Below, one piece after another: positions 23,227 through 34,452 of a stretch of 64,000 nt of DNA. The DNA is taken from the NCBI GenBank assembly GCA_902651635.1, contig CACRSC010000031.1, forward strand, positions 1,060,712 through 1,124,711, in the 5' to 3' direction. Made by a program: the position numbers and the translations under genes. The stretch is from Mastigamoeba balamuthi (taxonomy: Eukaryota; Evosea; Mastigamoebida; Mastigamoebidae). Within the stretch, counting starts at the first letter, position 1. Each line of letters begins with the position of its first letter. The notes beneath the pieces are model-generated. The model was not told the origin of the DNA and made no database searches. It saw nothing but the letters and a program-made list of their open reading frames with translations.

Positions 23227-26200
23227 ATGGCCACCCTCGCGGAGCTGTGCATGGGCCACGTCTGGCAGGCCGTGACCGAGGACCCCGACGTCCTGCGCGC
23301 GATGCCCGTCGACCTCGCCGAGCGCGTCGTCTGCCACATGCTCGCGCGCCTGCGGCTGGACCCCGCGCGCTCGCCGGCGTCCTCGGCGACGCAGCAGCGC
23401 ATCTCGCTGCGCGTCCACGTGGCCGACCGCGGCCGCGTGCTGACGGCGCGCGTGAACCTGTACTGGACGGTGCGCGAGGCGCTCGCCGACATACACGCCA
23501 AGGCCTGCGAGACGGACCCGAGCCTCGGGCGCGTCGACGAGTACGGGCTCTTCCTGCCCGGGGGCCAGTCGGGCGCGGGCAAGTGGATGCGCGAGTCGAT
23601 GCTGATGATGGACTACGACCTGCGGCCGCTGGAGGAGCTGCGGCTGGAGATGCGCCAGGCGCTGCTCAAGGTCAAGTTCCACGGGCCCTGGGAGAAGGTC
23701 GTCCACCCGCTGCGCCTCTCGACGCTCAACCACTCGACGCTCAAGGCGTTCAAGGTCGACGCCTCGGCCGCCGTCAAGGACACGGCCCTGTGCATCGCCA
23801 GCAAGCTCGCGCTGCCGCACCCGGAGGAGTTCGGGCTCAAGGTCTGCCTGTGCTCGGACGACCGTGTGCGAGGCAAGTGATTTTCGAGATGTATGGCAGC
23901 CCAATTACGAGATCTAAGTGAAATCGAAACTGCTCTCTCTCTCCCTCCCACAGCGAGCAGGTGGCTGGACCGCGAGCTGACGCTGGCGGAGCAGAGGGTC
24001 GACCCCATGTACGCCGTGATGCTGCTGCGCAGGCAGACGTTCAACAGCACGAGCGCGCTCTACGACCTGGGCTCGACGCCCGAGGCCCTGCACCTGAGCT
24101 TCTGCCAGTGCCTCGACGCCGTCATCAGCGGCATCTGGCCCTGCACCCCGCAGCAGGCCGTCCAGTTCGCCGCCCTGCAGTCCCAGACCTGCCTCGGGAA
24201 CTACTCCCCCTCACACGCGGACATATGGTGCGGAGTGGGGGCACACAACCGAGTTTGCACACTCCGTTTGCCCTGACGTGCTCTGCCTCTCCCAGGCGAG
24301 TGGCGGACTTCCTACCACCAGAGCACGCAGAGTCTGAGGAGATTGTGGCGGAGGCGGTGTCGCGCTGGGCGGACCTGAACGGGCTCGACGAGGAGCAGGC
24401 CAAGATCGCGTACGTCTCAGCCGTGAACACGCTGCCGTCGAGGAACCACACGTTCTTCAGCGTGCAGTCGGCGTCGCTGCAGCCCAGGAAGCTGCTCTTG
24501 GGCGTCTCGCAGAGCGGCATCACCCTGATGCACGGCGCCACCAAGGACGTCCTGGAGCGGCTCCCCTTCGCGGCGATCCGCAAGTGGGAGACGCTGGCCT
24601 CGCGCTTCACGCTGTTCCTGTCCGGGGTCCCCGAGCTCGAGTTCTACTCGAGCGAGGCCGACTGCATATCGCAGGTGCTCGCGCTGTGCGTGCACCACAA
24701 CCTGCGCGGGATGCCCGACGCGCAGCGCCTGTGGGACGGCGACTGCGACGACGCCCTCAAGGCGTGCGCCGTCGGCAGCGTGGCGCTCACCAGGCGCATC
24801 TCCGTGGACTCGACGTCGGCGATGGACTGCGACCCGCACTCGGGCGAGCTCTTCCACAAGTGCCGCCTGTACCGCGAGCCCAAGAAGCAGTACTACAACC
24901 CGCTCTTCGACGAGATCCGCGAGGAGGGCGCCGCCACTGTCGCGGCGGAGATGAAGCGCAGGCGCCTGCTGAAGCTCGTCAAGATCCTCGCGCAGCTGTC
25001 GAGGAAAATGCCCGAGCGCGCGCACATGAAGAGGCACACGGCGGGCAAGAGGCACGGCAGCGGGGGCAACTCGCTGCGCCTGCACGGGTCTGTGCGCGTG
25101 CGCAGGGCCACCCGCAGGAACCTCGTCGTGAAGCTCGCCAACCAGAAGTCGCTGACTGTCCCGCTCTACGACAGCTGCACGGTCCTGGAGGCCGCCATGA
25201 CCGTGGCAGAGCAGCTGGGCATCACCGCGGGCGCCGACGAGTGGTCGCTGATGGACGCCAAGGCGGGCCGGTGGCTCAGGCCGCACAAGACCCTGCGCGA
25301 GGAGGTGTTCTCCAAGGAGGCGTCGTCGGAGGCCGACGTGCTCTTCCGCAAGAAGTTCCACTGGTGCGAGACGGACGACAGCGACACTCCGCAGTGCAAT
25401 CTGCAGTTCTCGCAGCTGCGCTACGAGATCACGCAGAACGCCTTTCTGTGCTCGACGGAGGAGGCTGTGCAGCTGGCAGCAACCCTCTTCCAGAGCAGTT
25501 TCGGAGACCACAACCCCCTCATCCACAAGCCCGGGTTCCTCCAGTGAGTCCAGCTCGGGTCCAGAGGCGCGAGGCAGCTAACCGTCGCCGTTTGCTTTGC
25601 AGGCCTGGCGACATGAAGTTCTTCATGGCACAGGAGCACGTGGCTGCGGCGGGCGGCTTCATCCGCCTGGAGAGAATGATCTACAAGGAGCACAGCACGC
25701 TGCGTGGCCTGACAGCAATCATGGCCAAGTACCGCTTTGTCCAGCTGTGCAGGTCGCTGCCGACATACGGGACGACCTTCTTCCCCATCAAGGGGATCGT
25801 GAAGAAGAAGAGCCACGTCCGCAGCCAGAGCCAGGGCCAGGGCCAGAGCCAGGCCTCTGTGCTGCACCCCGAGGGCAGTGAAGCAACGCAGGTGCTGCTG
25901 GGGTTCGCCCGCTCGACGATCGGGGTGATGGACCCCGGCACGCGCGAGTTCCTGCAGGTGTTCCCCGTGTGGCACCTGCGCAAGTGGTGCTCGAGCACCG
26001 CGTCGAAGCGCATCACGCTGGACTTTGGGGACTACAGGGAGGGCACCGTTACGCTGCTGTGCGCCGACGACGTGCGCCAGATCGCAGACTACATCGAGGA
26101 CTACGCAGACTTCCTGCAGAGGAAGAACCTGTGCAGGACGATCAGGCGCTACAACGGGTTCGACGACAACTCGCTCTGGCTGCCGAACCTCAAGGACTAG
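23227..26200 (+). CDS. Tandem FERM-domain (talin-head-like) protein
   Basis: Four exons, 23227-23863, 23954-24227, 24296-25543 and 25603-26200, give 918 aa in phase. The N half has talin-type ubiquitin-like lobes and the phrase WLDRELTLAEQRVD (about 215), matching talin WLDxxxTLxEQ, then FERM F2 helices and an F3/PTB-like lobe (PFAAIRKWETLASRFTLFL, about 392-450). A basic linker (about 510-545, LLKLVKILAQLSRKMPERA and RHTAGKRHG) is followed by a second set: ubiquitin-like lobe (RRATRRNLVVKLANQKSLTV), WLRPHKTLREEVF, F2 and a second F3 (VFPVWHLRKWCSSTASKRITL, about 839-905). There is no talin rod, so it is not talin; domain order resembles the double-FERM FrmA of Dictyostelium. Likely links membranes or adhesion receptors to actin. 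Rap is encoded divergently next door. Confidence 0.85.
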
Positions 26201-26460
26201 GAGGAGGAGGACACCGCCGTCACATTTCCTTACTTCTTGGTTTATTCACGGGTCCTGCTCCTCCGAGGGCAGTGCGATTGAGTGATGACACAGATGTATC
26301 GTACCAAAGTAGACATGACACTGCAGTTGCGTGTATCCATGAGTGACGTCATAAGATTTTCACCCTTGTTGTCCCTTTATCCCGGTCAGATTCTCTCACC
26401 GCCCCCTCAATTTTCCTTTTCTTCCGGAGGGCCTGTGATGGTACACTCGATTTTTTACAG

Positions 26461-28060
26461 CGTCCCAGCGCGTCTCACACGCCGGTGCAGGACCTCGGGT
26501 CGGTGTTCGATCCGCCGCCGTACGAGAATAGCCTGTTCGATACGGGCTCGCTGGTGCTCGCCGCAGAGCTTCCGAGAGCGCAATGGTGGGCACACACACA
26601 CACGGCAGTGGGCCCCCGCTGCCCAGCCGTCGCCTGCACGCAAGTCTGAGCGGGACTCGCCAGCACGCACTGCAGACGGCGGATCGAGGCCATGCGCGAG
26701 GGGCACGACCGCCTGCTTGTGGCGGCGTCCGAGAGGGTTGAGGACGCGTGGCGGCACTCGCAGCTCTGCTGTTTCGGTCTGTGCGGGTCCAGCGAATTCT
26801 GCACCACGCACGCTCTGCCCCTGCGCTGCTGCATGGACCAGAGCCCCGGTGCGCCCCCTCGACCCGGCCCTCTGCGGCCACGCTCCCACCCTTGCTGAAG
26901 CGGTCGGTCGGGTTCCAGATTCCGCTGGCCACGATGTCGTGGTGTTCCGGAGCGCGTGGCAGCGACTTGGCCCCACCTCTGGCTGCTCCGAGGAGGTCTC
27001 TCCCAGCGACGCCGGCGGGCACGCCGGGCCCGCGTGCACCTGCTCCAGGCGCCTCGGCGTGCTGCTCAAGGCCGACTGGCTGCGCAGGGACCCGCAGAGC
27101 CTGTCGGTCGTCTCGGGGATGCTGGACGGGGCCTCGCAGGGCGCCTGCCACGGCGTCTGCAAGACGCCCTACTTCTGCAAGCTGCACCTGTGCCCCGCGC
27201 AGCGCAGCGCAGAGGCGGGGCGCGCCCCGCCAGGGCGGCGGAAGGCGTCGCAGTTCACGTGCGCCTACGCGCACGACAACGTCGCCAACGGGCGCTTCCA
27301 CGAGCAGTTCGCGTTCTTCTGCGAGGCCGAGTGCTGCAGCCCCGGGCGCTGGTACTCGCGCGAGGAGACGCACAAGAAGCAGGCCAGGACGAGGCTGGCC
27401 ACCCGGCAGAGCGTGCTCTTCATCAACATGACGCCCGAGGACGCCGCGCGCCCCTGCGTGCGCAGGTCTGCTTCCTCGTACACGTCCATGGGCCGCCGCC
27501 ACTCGGCGAGAACGCTCGATGCCGGCGTCGGCGACCCTGCCCGAGCCAAAGGCGGCATTCGGCCCCGACTGCTGGCGCTGGCAGTGGCCGTCGGTGCCGT
27601 GCTGCTGTGCGGGGCTGTCGCCGCGGTCGCCGCACTGGCCGCGCGGTCGTGCGCAGCGTCACCTGAGCTGTGGCGCGCACTGGAAGTCTCCAGTGGGGAA
27701 CGGGCGCTGCCCCGGAGGCTGCTCGCGTCAGAGTGCCCGCCCGACACGAGACCGAGGCACCTGTGCTACGCCTACGACTATAGCGACGACATCCGCCTCA
27801 GGTGCTTCAACTGCAGCCTCGGCGCCAACAAGACAGACACATGGACGTGCACGGGCGGCGACTTGATGTCCGCCATCGAGCTGCACGTCGACCGCAGCAC
27901 GGGCGCGTACTCGCTGTCCGTCCTGAACCTTTTAACCCGCGAGGGCGACCCCTACGCCGTGCCGGCAGTCTTCAACGGCTCGACTGCCGACTCGGGCGGG
28001 TCAGTTGTCCTCGCGAGCCCCACTCAGGCCTTGGCGGGCATGTTATTCGTCTTCCACTGA
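26461..28060 (+). CDS. Cys-rich single-pass membrane protein, family unknown (5' end unresolved)
   Basis: Exons 26461-26585, 26664-26848 and 26901-28060 join in phase. The first coding exon is not identified: 26461 follows TTTTTTACAG and the frame (RPSASHTPVQDLGSVFDPPP) has no Met. The middle is Cys-rich with spaced pairs (SQLCCFGLCGSSEFC, PLRCCMDQ, GACHGVCKTPYFCKLHLC, FFCEAECC). A single strongly hydrophobic segment, LLALAVAVGAVLLCGAVAAV, lies near 150 residues from the C terminus. After it comes a region with N-glycosylation sequons and Cys pairs (CYAYDY, CFNCSLGANKT), so the C terminus is probably outside and the Cys-rich N part cytosolic (type II). The stop overlaps a polyadenylation-like TGAATAAA. 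Not recognised. Confidence 0.55.
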
Positions 28061-28301
28061 ATAAAGGCGTGGCTTCTCAAGTCGGCCCGGGGTATTTCGC
28101 GGAATGCACTGGGGGCTGCGGTGGGCCCCACCTCCAGGCCGAGCCGTCAAAATGCCTGCTGTGTGCATTCCCCGGGGTTTCCCCACTCGGGGGTTGGTAT
28201 GGGCGAATTCTGCGAAACTGCCGTGTGCGTGGGCAGCGCCGAACAACTCCCTTCCTGGCCGTCGAGAACGCTGACAGAACCAGCGCCGAGAGAAGAGCCC
28301 C

Positions 28302-29228
28302 TCAGCCGCTGAACTCGTTCGACTGCGTGCCGCGCAGGCCCGGGACCTTGACCCTGAACACGCCGCCTGCCAGCGGGTGCGCTGCGTCTCCGTCTGCGGC
28401 CGACGTGATGTAGAGCTCGTCCAGCGCGTCGCCGCCCCAGCAGCAGCTCGTAACGTTGGCTGCCGGCACCTCGACGACGCCCAGCAGCTTGCCCGAGGCC
28501 CCGTCCCAGCGCGCCACGGCCCCCGTGCGGTGCAGCGCGACCCAGAGGCCGCCCGCCGCGTCCCGGGCCATGCCGTCGAGCACCCCCGTGATCTCCTTGG
28601 GCTTCTCGACGACCGTCTGCGCCGGCCCGCTGACCTCGCCCGTCGCCGCGTCGTAGCCCCAGCGCCTGATGAGCCCCGTGGGCGTGTCGATGTGGTAGAG
28701 GTGCCGCCCGTCGTCGTCCCACGCCAGGCCGTTGCTCGTCGTGACGTTGCCGATCGCCTCGACGGCGCGCACGCTGACCGAGCCCCCGGCGCCGGCGGTG
28801 GCGCTGTAGACGCGCGCCACGGGCAGCCTGGGCCTGACGTCGCACATCATCCCCGCGACGAGCCTGCCCTGGGCGTCGCACTTGCCGTCGTTCCAGCGCT
28901 GCGGCGGGCCCTCGGGCACCTCGACGCCCGCGAGCCGCTCGACGCGCTGGCTCCGCGTGTCCAGCGAGCACAGCGCGTGCTCGGCCGCGACGAGCAGCTC
29001 CGGGGCCGCCCGCGAGCGCCGGACGACGAGCGAGGGGCGGTCGGCCAGCGCGTAGGCGAGCGGGGACGCCGGCGAGCGCGGGTCGAGCGAGTGCACGCGG
29101 CGGCCCTCGATGTCGACCCAGTAGAGCAGCCTGTCGCGGTGCGACCAGTGCGGGCCCTCGCCGAGCTTGCACTTGCTGTCGGCCACGAGCTCACACTCGT
29201 ACCTCGGCACCCCGTCGGACCACGACAT
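28302..29228 (-). CDS. SMP-30/gluconolactonase/regucalcin family protein
   Basis: Single exon, 308 aa, start ATG at 29226-29228. A six-bladed propeller family of metal-dependent lactonases and related hydrolases. Metal ligands are visible in the expected order: Glu in CKLGEGPHW (about 20), Asn in QRWNDGKCD (about 110), Asn in TSNGLAWDDDG (about 163), and Asp in VLDGMARDAAGGLWVA (about 213). Blade repeats such as LYWVDIEG and LYHIDTPTG are typical. No signal peptide, so probably cytosolic. The substrate cannot be told from sequence; gluconolactone or a related sugar lactone would fit a sugar-acid route near the transketolase gene, though the pairing may be chance. Confidence 0.9.
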   Translation of the reverse strand: MSWSDGVPRYECELVADSKCKLGEGPHWSHRDRLLYWVDIEGRRVHSLDPRSPASPLAYALADRPSLVVRRSRAAPELLVAAEHALCSLDTRSQRVERLAGVEVPEGPPQRWNDGKCDAQGRLVAGMMCDVRPRLPVARVYSATAGAGGSVSVRAVEAIGNVTTSNGLAWDDDGRHLYHIDTPTGLIRRWGYDAATGEVSGPAQTVVEKPKEITGVLDGMARDAAGGLWVALHRTGAVARWDGASGKLLGVVEVPAANVTSCCWGGDALDELYITSAADGDAAHPLAGGVFRVKVPGLRGTQSNEFSG

Positions 29229-29650
29229 TGCTGGGAGTGGGAAAGGAAGAGGGGGGAGCAATCAATCGCTCAGTCGCGCGCGTCGTGTGCGCACAAAGAG
29301 AGAAAAAGTATGTGCAGAAGCGCCGGGCGGGTAAGCGAGACATTCCGGGAAAATTCCCGTCTATCTTCACGTCACTGCCCCTGGGGTGAACGTGCACGGG
29401 GGTGCGCACGTATGGACGAGGTGCAGAGTGCATTCCTGACCCGGCGCACCGAGCCGAGCGGGAATCCGGCGGGAATGAAACTCCTGAACTTGCTGAGAAG
29501 TTTGAGTACCAACGTGGAATTCAGATCGAGGCAGAAATGCATTTGCGACGTGTAACGTAAAAAAACGCATATCGCCCCCCGCATCTTCGGTTTTTTCTAA
29601 ATAAACAAACACCGGTGCAACACCCAGCGCCCCCACACAAAGCCGCGAAC
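29229..29650. other. Divergent promoter, SMP-30 and transketolase genes
   Basis: About 420 bp between divergent starts. AT-rich segment TTTTTTCTAAATAAACAAACACC at about 29589-29612 lies 40-60 bp before the transketolase ATG. No gene seen. Confidence 0.45.
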
Positions 29651-31901
29651 ATGCCTTTCGACAAGACCGACGTCGAGTGCACCACCACTCTGCGCCTGCT
29701 GGCCATCGACACCGTGCAGAAGGCCAACAGTGGTCACCCCGGTTTGTTGCCTGCCTGCCACGTGCCCCTCTCCCGGGATGGGTGGGATCTTTGTGGGAGA
29801 GCGAGAGAACGAGGGGCGATTGTGTGGGCCCCCCCTTCCCCTCTCCCCCCCATTCTTTGCTGTCTCACGGGGTTCTGCGTATGCGCGAGCACAGGCATGC
29901 CGCTGGGCGCCGCGGACATGGCCCACGTGATCTGGTCCCGCTTCCTGCGCGTCAACCCCGCCAGCCCCGAGTGGTTCAACCGCGACCGCTTCGTTCTGAG
30001 CGCCGGTACGTCGATGAAAAATCATACCACGTGTCCACCGCGCCTCTCCCTCCCTTACACGGCGCTCACTCCTCGCCCGCGCGATCGATTCCCGGCGCCG
30101 GCGTTATTTGTGCGCAGGGCACGGGTCGGCGCTGCTGTACTCGCTGCTGCACCTGGCGGGCTACCCGCTGTCGATCGAGGACCTCAAGACGTTCCGCCAG
30201 TGGGGCAGCAAGTGCCCGGGCCACCCCGAGTACGACCCCGAGCAGGGCCTGGGCATCGAGACGACGACGGGCCCGCTGGGCCAGGGCATCGCCAACGCCA
30301 TCGGCCTGGCGCTCGCCGAGCGCCTGCTGGCGGGCAAGTTCAACAAGCCCGGCTTCGACGTCGTCGACCACGACACGTACGTCATCTCGTCCGACGGCGA
30401 CCTGATGGAGGGCGTCTCGCACGAGGCCGCGTCGCTGGCGGGCCACCTGGGGCTGGAGAAGCTCTACGTGCTCTACGACGACAACGGCATCAGCATCGAC
30501 GGCTCGCTGGACATACAGCTCAGCGACGACGCCCTGGGCAGGTTCGCCTCGTACGGCTGGGACGTGCAGCGCTGCGACGGCAACAACCTCGAGGCCATCA
30601 ACGCGGCGCTCACGGCCGCGCGCGGCGTCGCGGGCAAGCCGCACCTGATCGCCTGCAAGACGACCATCGGCCTCAAGAGCCCGCTGGCCAACAGCCCCAA
30701 GAGCCACGGCAGCCCGCTGGGCGCCGAGGGCGTCGCCAAGACGCGCGTCGCGTTCGGCCACCCCGCCGACGAGGCCCCCTTCACCGTCGCCGCCGAGGCG
30801 CGCCAGCGCTACGCGCAGGCCGTCGCCGCGCGCGGCGCCGCGGCAGAGGCGGCGTGGAACGAGCTGCTCGCCAAGTACGCGGCGGCGCACCCGGCCGAGG
30901 CGGCGGTGCTGCGGCAGGTGATGGAGAACAGGCTGCCCGAGGGGTGGCAGAGCGCGCTGCCGTCGTACGGGCCCGAGACCAAGGCCATGGCGACGCGCGT
31001 GGCGTCGGGCAAGGTGCTCGAGGCGATCTTCCCGGCGCTGCCGACGCTGGTCGGAGGCAGCGCGGACCTGACGCCGAGCAACAACACGAGGGCGACGTCG
31101 TGCGTCGACGTGGTCCGCGGCAAGCTCGTCGGCAACTACATCCACTACGGCGTCCGCGAGCACGGCATGGGCAGCATCATGAACGGCCTCGTGCTGCACC
31201 ACCTGCGCGCCTACGGCGCCACGTTCCTGGTCTTCACCGACTACATGCGCCCGCCGATCCGCCTGGCCGCGCTCATGAAGATCCCGACCATCTTCGTCTT
31301 CACGCACGACAGCATCGGCCTCGGCGAGGACGGGCCCACGCACCAGCCCGTCGAGCACATGCTCGTCATGCGCGCCATCCCCAACCTGCACGTCATCCGC
31401 CCCGCCGACGCCAACGAGACCGCCGGCGCCTGGCGCCACGCGCTCGAGCGCCGCGACGGCCCCACGCTGTTCGCGCTCTCGCGCCAGGACCTCCCCATCC
31501 TCACCCCCGCCGGCGGCGCGGGCGTCGACCGCGGCCTGTACACCGTCGTCGAGTCCCAGGGCGCGCCCAGGGTCGTGCTCATCGCGACGGGCTCGGAGCT
31601 GATGTTCGCGGTCGAGGCGCAGAAGACCCTCGCCGCCGAGGGCATCGCGGCCCGCGTCGTCAGCGCGCCGTGCTTCGAGGCGTTTGACGCGCAGCCCCAG
31701 GAGTACAGGGACTCGGTCCTGCCGCAGGGCGTCCCGCGCATCGGCGTCGAGGCGGGCCTGACGGCGACGTGGCAGAAGTTCGGCTGCGCGAGGGCCATCG
31801 GCATCGACCACTTCGGTGCCAGCGCGCCGGCCAAGCTGCTGTACGAGAAGTTCGGCATCACCGCCAAGGCCATCGTCGAGGCCGCCAAGAGCGTTCTGTA
31901 A
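29651..31901 (+). CDS. Transketolase
   Basis: Three exons, 29651-29741, 29895-30005 and 30118-31901, give 661 aa, the normal length. Thiamine-diphosphate enzyme of the pentose phosphate pathway that moves two-carbon units between sugar phosphates. Seen: NSGHPGMPLGAADMAHV (about 26-42), the AGHGSALLYSLLHL block, TTTGPLGQGIANAIG, the ThDP/Mg motif ISSDGDLMEGVSHEA, DDNGISIDG, the Pyr domain with GGSADLTPSN, YGVREHGMGSIMNG with the catalytic Glu, and TFLVFTDYMRPPIRLAALM. The C-terminal domain follows (IATGSELMFAVEAQ). No mitochondrial or other targeting peptide is obvious. Both early introns use phase 1 junctions that restore HPG|MPLG and SAG|HGS exactly. Confidence 0.97.
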
Positions 31902-31990
31902 GAGCTCAGACAGCGCACGGCCAGTGCTCTGTTCGAAACTCCGAAGCAACAAAGCAATGATCATATTGACCTCGCATCGACTACGGGGCT

Positions 31991-32202
31991 GGGTGTTGTC
32001 TGGGTGTTGTCTGGGTGTTGTCTGGGTGTTTGTCTGGGTGTTTGTCTGGGTGTTGTCTGGGTGTTGTCTGGGTGTTTGTCTGGGTGTTGTCTGGGTGTTG
32101 TCTGGGTGTTGTCTGGGTGTTGTCTGGGTGTTGTCTGGGTGTTGTCTGGGTGTTGTCTGGGTGTTGTCTGGGTGTTGTCTGGGTGTTGTCTGGGTGTTGT
32201 CC
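31991..32202 (+). repeat. Minisatellite, 19 units of 11-12 bp
   Basis: Nineteen tandem copies of GGGTGTTGTCT; units 4, 5 and 8 are 12-mers with an extra T (GGGTGTTTGTCT), the last unit ends in CC. All other units are identical. It lies between the convergent 3' ends of the transketolase and arrestin genes, 89 bp after the transketolase stop. It ends at a short inverted repeat TGTTGTC-CA-GACAACA (around 32194-32210). Strong strand bias: G/T on the + strand. Confidence 0.97.
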
Positions 32203-32413
32203 AGACAACACTTGACCATAGTGCGGAGGTTACTCTTCTGTCAACAATGATTCTGCAACTTATTTCCGTGTACAAACAGCATTCCTTACATTATTTACAC
32301 ATTTTGCGATGTCACCTTGTCAACCCCAGTACTCCCAGCAACTAGCACAACCAATGATTGATGCCTCAGCACGAATGCCTCATTATTCGTATTTACTAGT
32401 ACTAGGTCATAAA

Positions 32414-33885
32414 TTAGTTGGGACAAAACACTCTAAAGTCCCTCGGGCAGCCGACCTGGGACGCCAAGGCCGACAGCGCCTCCCCAGGCATGCCCGATGT
32501 CGCCGTAAGCACGACCGGAATCACGGCCTTGCCGCTCATGTGCCTCCACCCCGCGTCGCCCTTGATCTCTGCAGCAGAATGCGCAAATCAGCTCACAGCC
32601 CACAGCCCAGCCAACTGCAGACAGAGGGACGAGCGAGCGGGAGGGACACGGACCCAGGAAGTGGCGCCACTGAAGGTCGCCCACAGAGCACGACGGCTGA
32701 GCAGACAGCGGCACGGGGACGTTGACCTGGCGTGCAGCGCGCAGCGAGTCAGACAAGAGGGGGCGGACAGTGGCAGAGCCAGAGCGCCGATGTGAAAGCG
32801 TACATAGAGCGTCGTGCTCTCGTGGCAGCCGAGCCCTGGCAGCTCCGTCGCGAAGACCACCTTCTTGTGCTTGTGCCCCGAGTTCCTCCCTGCGACCACA
32901 CGTCCCCCCTCGTTGAGCTGCCGCGCATAGAGGAGGCTCGAGGACGCACCGTAGAGCCTCAGGCGGAGGCCCTTGAGCGGGGGGGCCGAGTTCCAGACGT
33001 CGACGGCTACCCGCGTGGTGGCGCCGACCTCGAAGTGGCCCATGACGACCCGCACCGCGAAGCTGCCGCAGTCCCGCAGGAACGTCCAGCGCGACTGCGC
33101 CTTGGGCGCGTCGGGAGCCGTCGCGACGACGGCGAACTCGACCTCGGGCGTCGCGACGAGCTCGCCAGACTCGAGCAGAACCGTCGCCTGGGCGCTGTAC
33201 CACAGCCGGCGCCGGCCGTCGCCAGAGGCCCACGAGACGGGCAGCGCCCCCGGGGTGCCCGCACGGAACGACAGCGTCTGCTCGACGTCGCAGCCCGCGG
33301 CCGCGGACTCGGTGCTGCTCGTCGAGGGGCACGTGTCGACGTAGCACGGCGTCTCCGGCGACGTGAAGAATGCCTGCGTGACGTCAGCGTGAGAAACCCC
33401 GCCCAGCCCGGCGCCGGTTCCGCAACCCCCGGGGGGGTGTGGGGACGCACGGAGGTGCGCTTGCGGCCGACGGCGAACGAGTGCGGGTCCGGGGTCTGCG
33501 GCGTGGGGGGAGAGGGCTCGGTCAGCGCTGGAAACGACGGGACACGTGGGAGAGACGCTGGTGTGCGGGTGGGTGGGGGAGGAAGAACGGTGAGAACGGG
33601 CACCTGAATGCAGCCGCGGAGGACCACAGAGGCCCGCAGGACGCGCTGCGACGCCGCACGGACCGCGACGGTCCCGCGCACGTGCTCGCCCGCGACGTAC
33701 GCGGGGTGCCTGAGGGCGAGAGTGGCGGCGGCCCCCGTGTGCCCCATCCCGTCTGCACAACAGAGAGAGAACAACAAAAATGCGCCAGAATACCGCGCTT
33801 GGAAACAACGCCGGTCACCAAATCTGGTGGTGAGAAATACCGCATAATTAACGTTTTTCCGTACAGACTTGTCCCCACCCGCCAT
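32414..33885 (-). CDS. Arrestin-like protein
   Basis: Built from about six exons: 33885-33879 (only ATGGCGG), 33752-33604, 33495-33451, then 33373 onward with at least two further introns, stop at 32414-32416. The protein starts MADGMGHTGAAATLALRHPA followed by YVAGEHVRGTV, matching the arrestin N-domain opening (hydrophobic strand, then YxxGExVxGxV). The middle has PVSWASGDGRRRLWYSAQA and the arrestin C-domain pattern, with NSGHKHKKVVFATELPGLG and a last exon MSGKAVIPVVLTAT. Alpha-arrestins and arrestin-domain proteins act as adaptors for receptor ubiquitylation and endocytosis. No PPxY or FYVE domain was seen. The splice between LSAQPSCS and IKGDAGWRHMSG is my best guess; others are solid. 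Confidence 0.7.
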
Positions 33886-34452
33886 GGCGGTGACGTGTGA
33901 GTCCCCGCGGCGCCCCCGAGAGCGGGCGCCTCTGCGGAGATAGGGCGGGTAGAAGTCTTACAGAGGAAAAAAGACGTGAGAATTCACTCGGGCTTGTTTT
34001 CTCAATTGGTCCCCTTCTGCACAAGAGGTGCACGGAAAAGTGAAGATTTTTGGAGATAGTCTCTGTGGCGGTTAATATCTGCACCCTCCTTCAGGAATTA
34101 GCCATGTGCGGCTGATGTTACGCTGACACACACCGGCAATAATGGCGTTGAATAATGCCACACTGACCCTCCTAACTGCCACCCCCCCTTAGTCCGCGGA
34201 AGGGGTGGGTGTGCATCTTCTCCGTGAGCTGAGTGGCCCGCTATCCCTATGAAAGGAGCCACATGGCACTTGTGCACCATTCTGCACTGCCACGGTACGG
34301 TTACGACTCGTGTCAATCTAAACCGAGCTTCTGCTCAGCTGGATTCGTGAGGCGATGAGCCTGTCGATATGTGTCACATATTATAGCGCAGGGCTTCACC
34401 GTGACGCTGATCAAGTGCACATCACATTTTGGGTATTCGTAATGTTAGGCGC
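33886..34452. other. Intergenic, divergent starts
   Basis: About 570 bp between the arrestin start and the secreted unknown protein. AT-richer than genes; no convincing coding or RNA feature seen. Confidence 0.4.

Noticed and set aside
30066-32219. 717-codon minus frame over transketolase and the minisatellite
   Set aside because: Shadow of the transketolase gene; the NTQTTPRQHPD repeats are just the minisatellite translated.
31981-32250. Repeat protein encoded by the minisatellite (CCLGVVWVL-type)
   Set aside because: All frames are open because the 11-mer has no stop; no start context, no flanking coding pattern.
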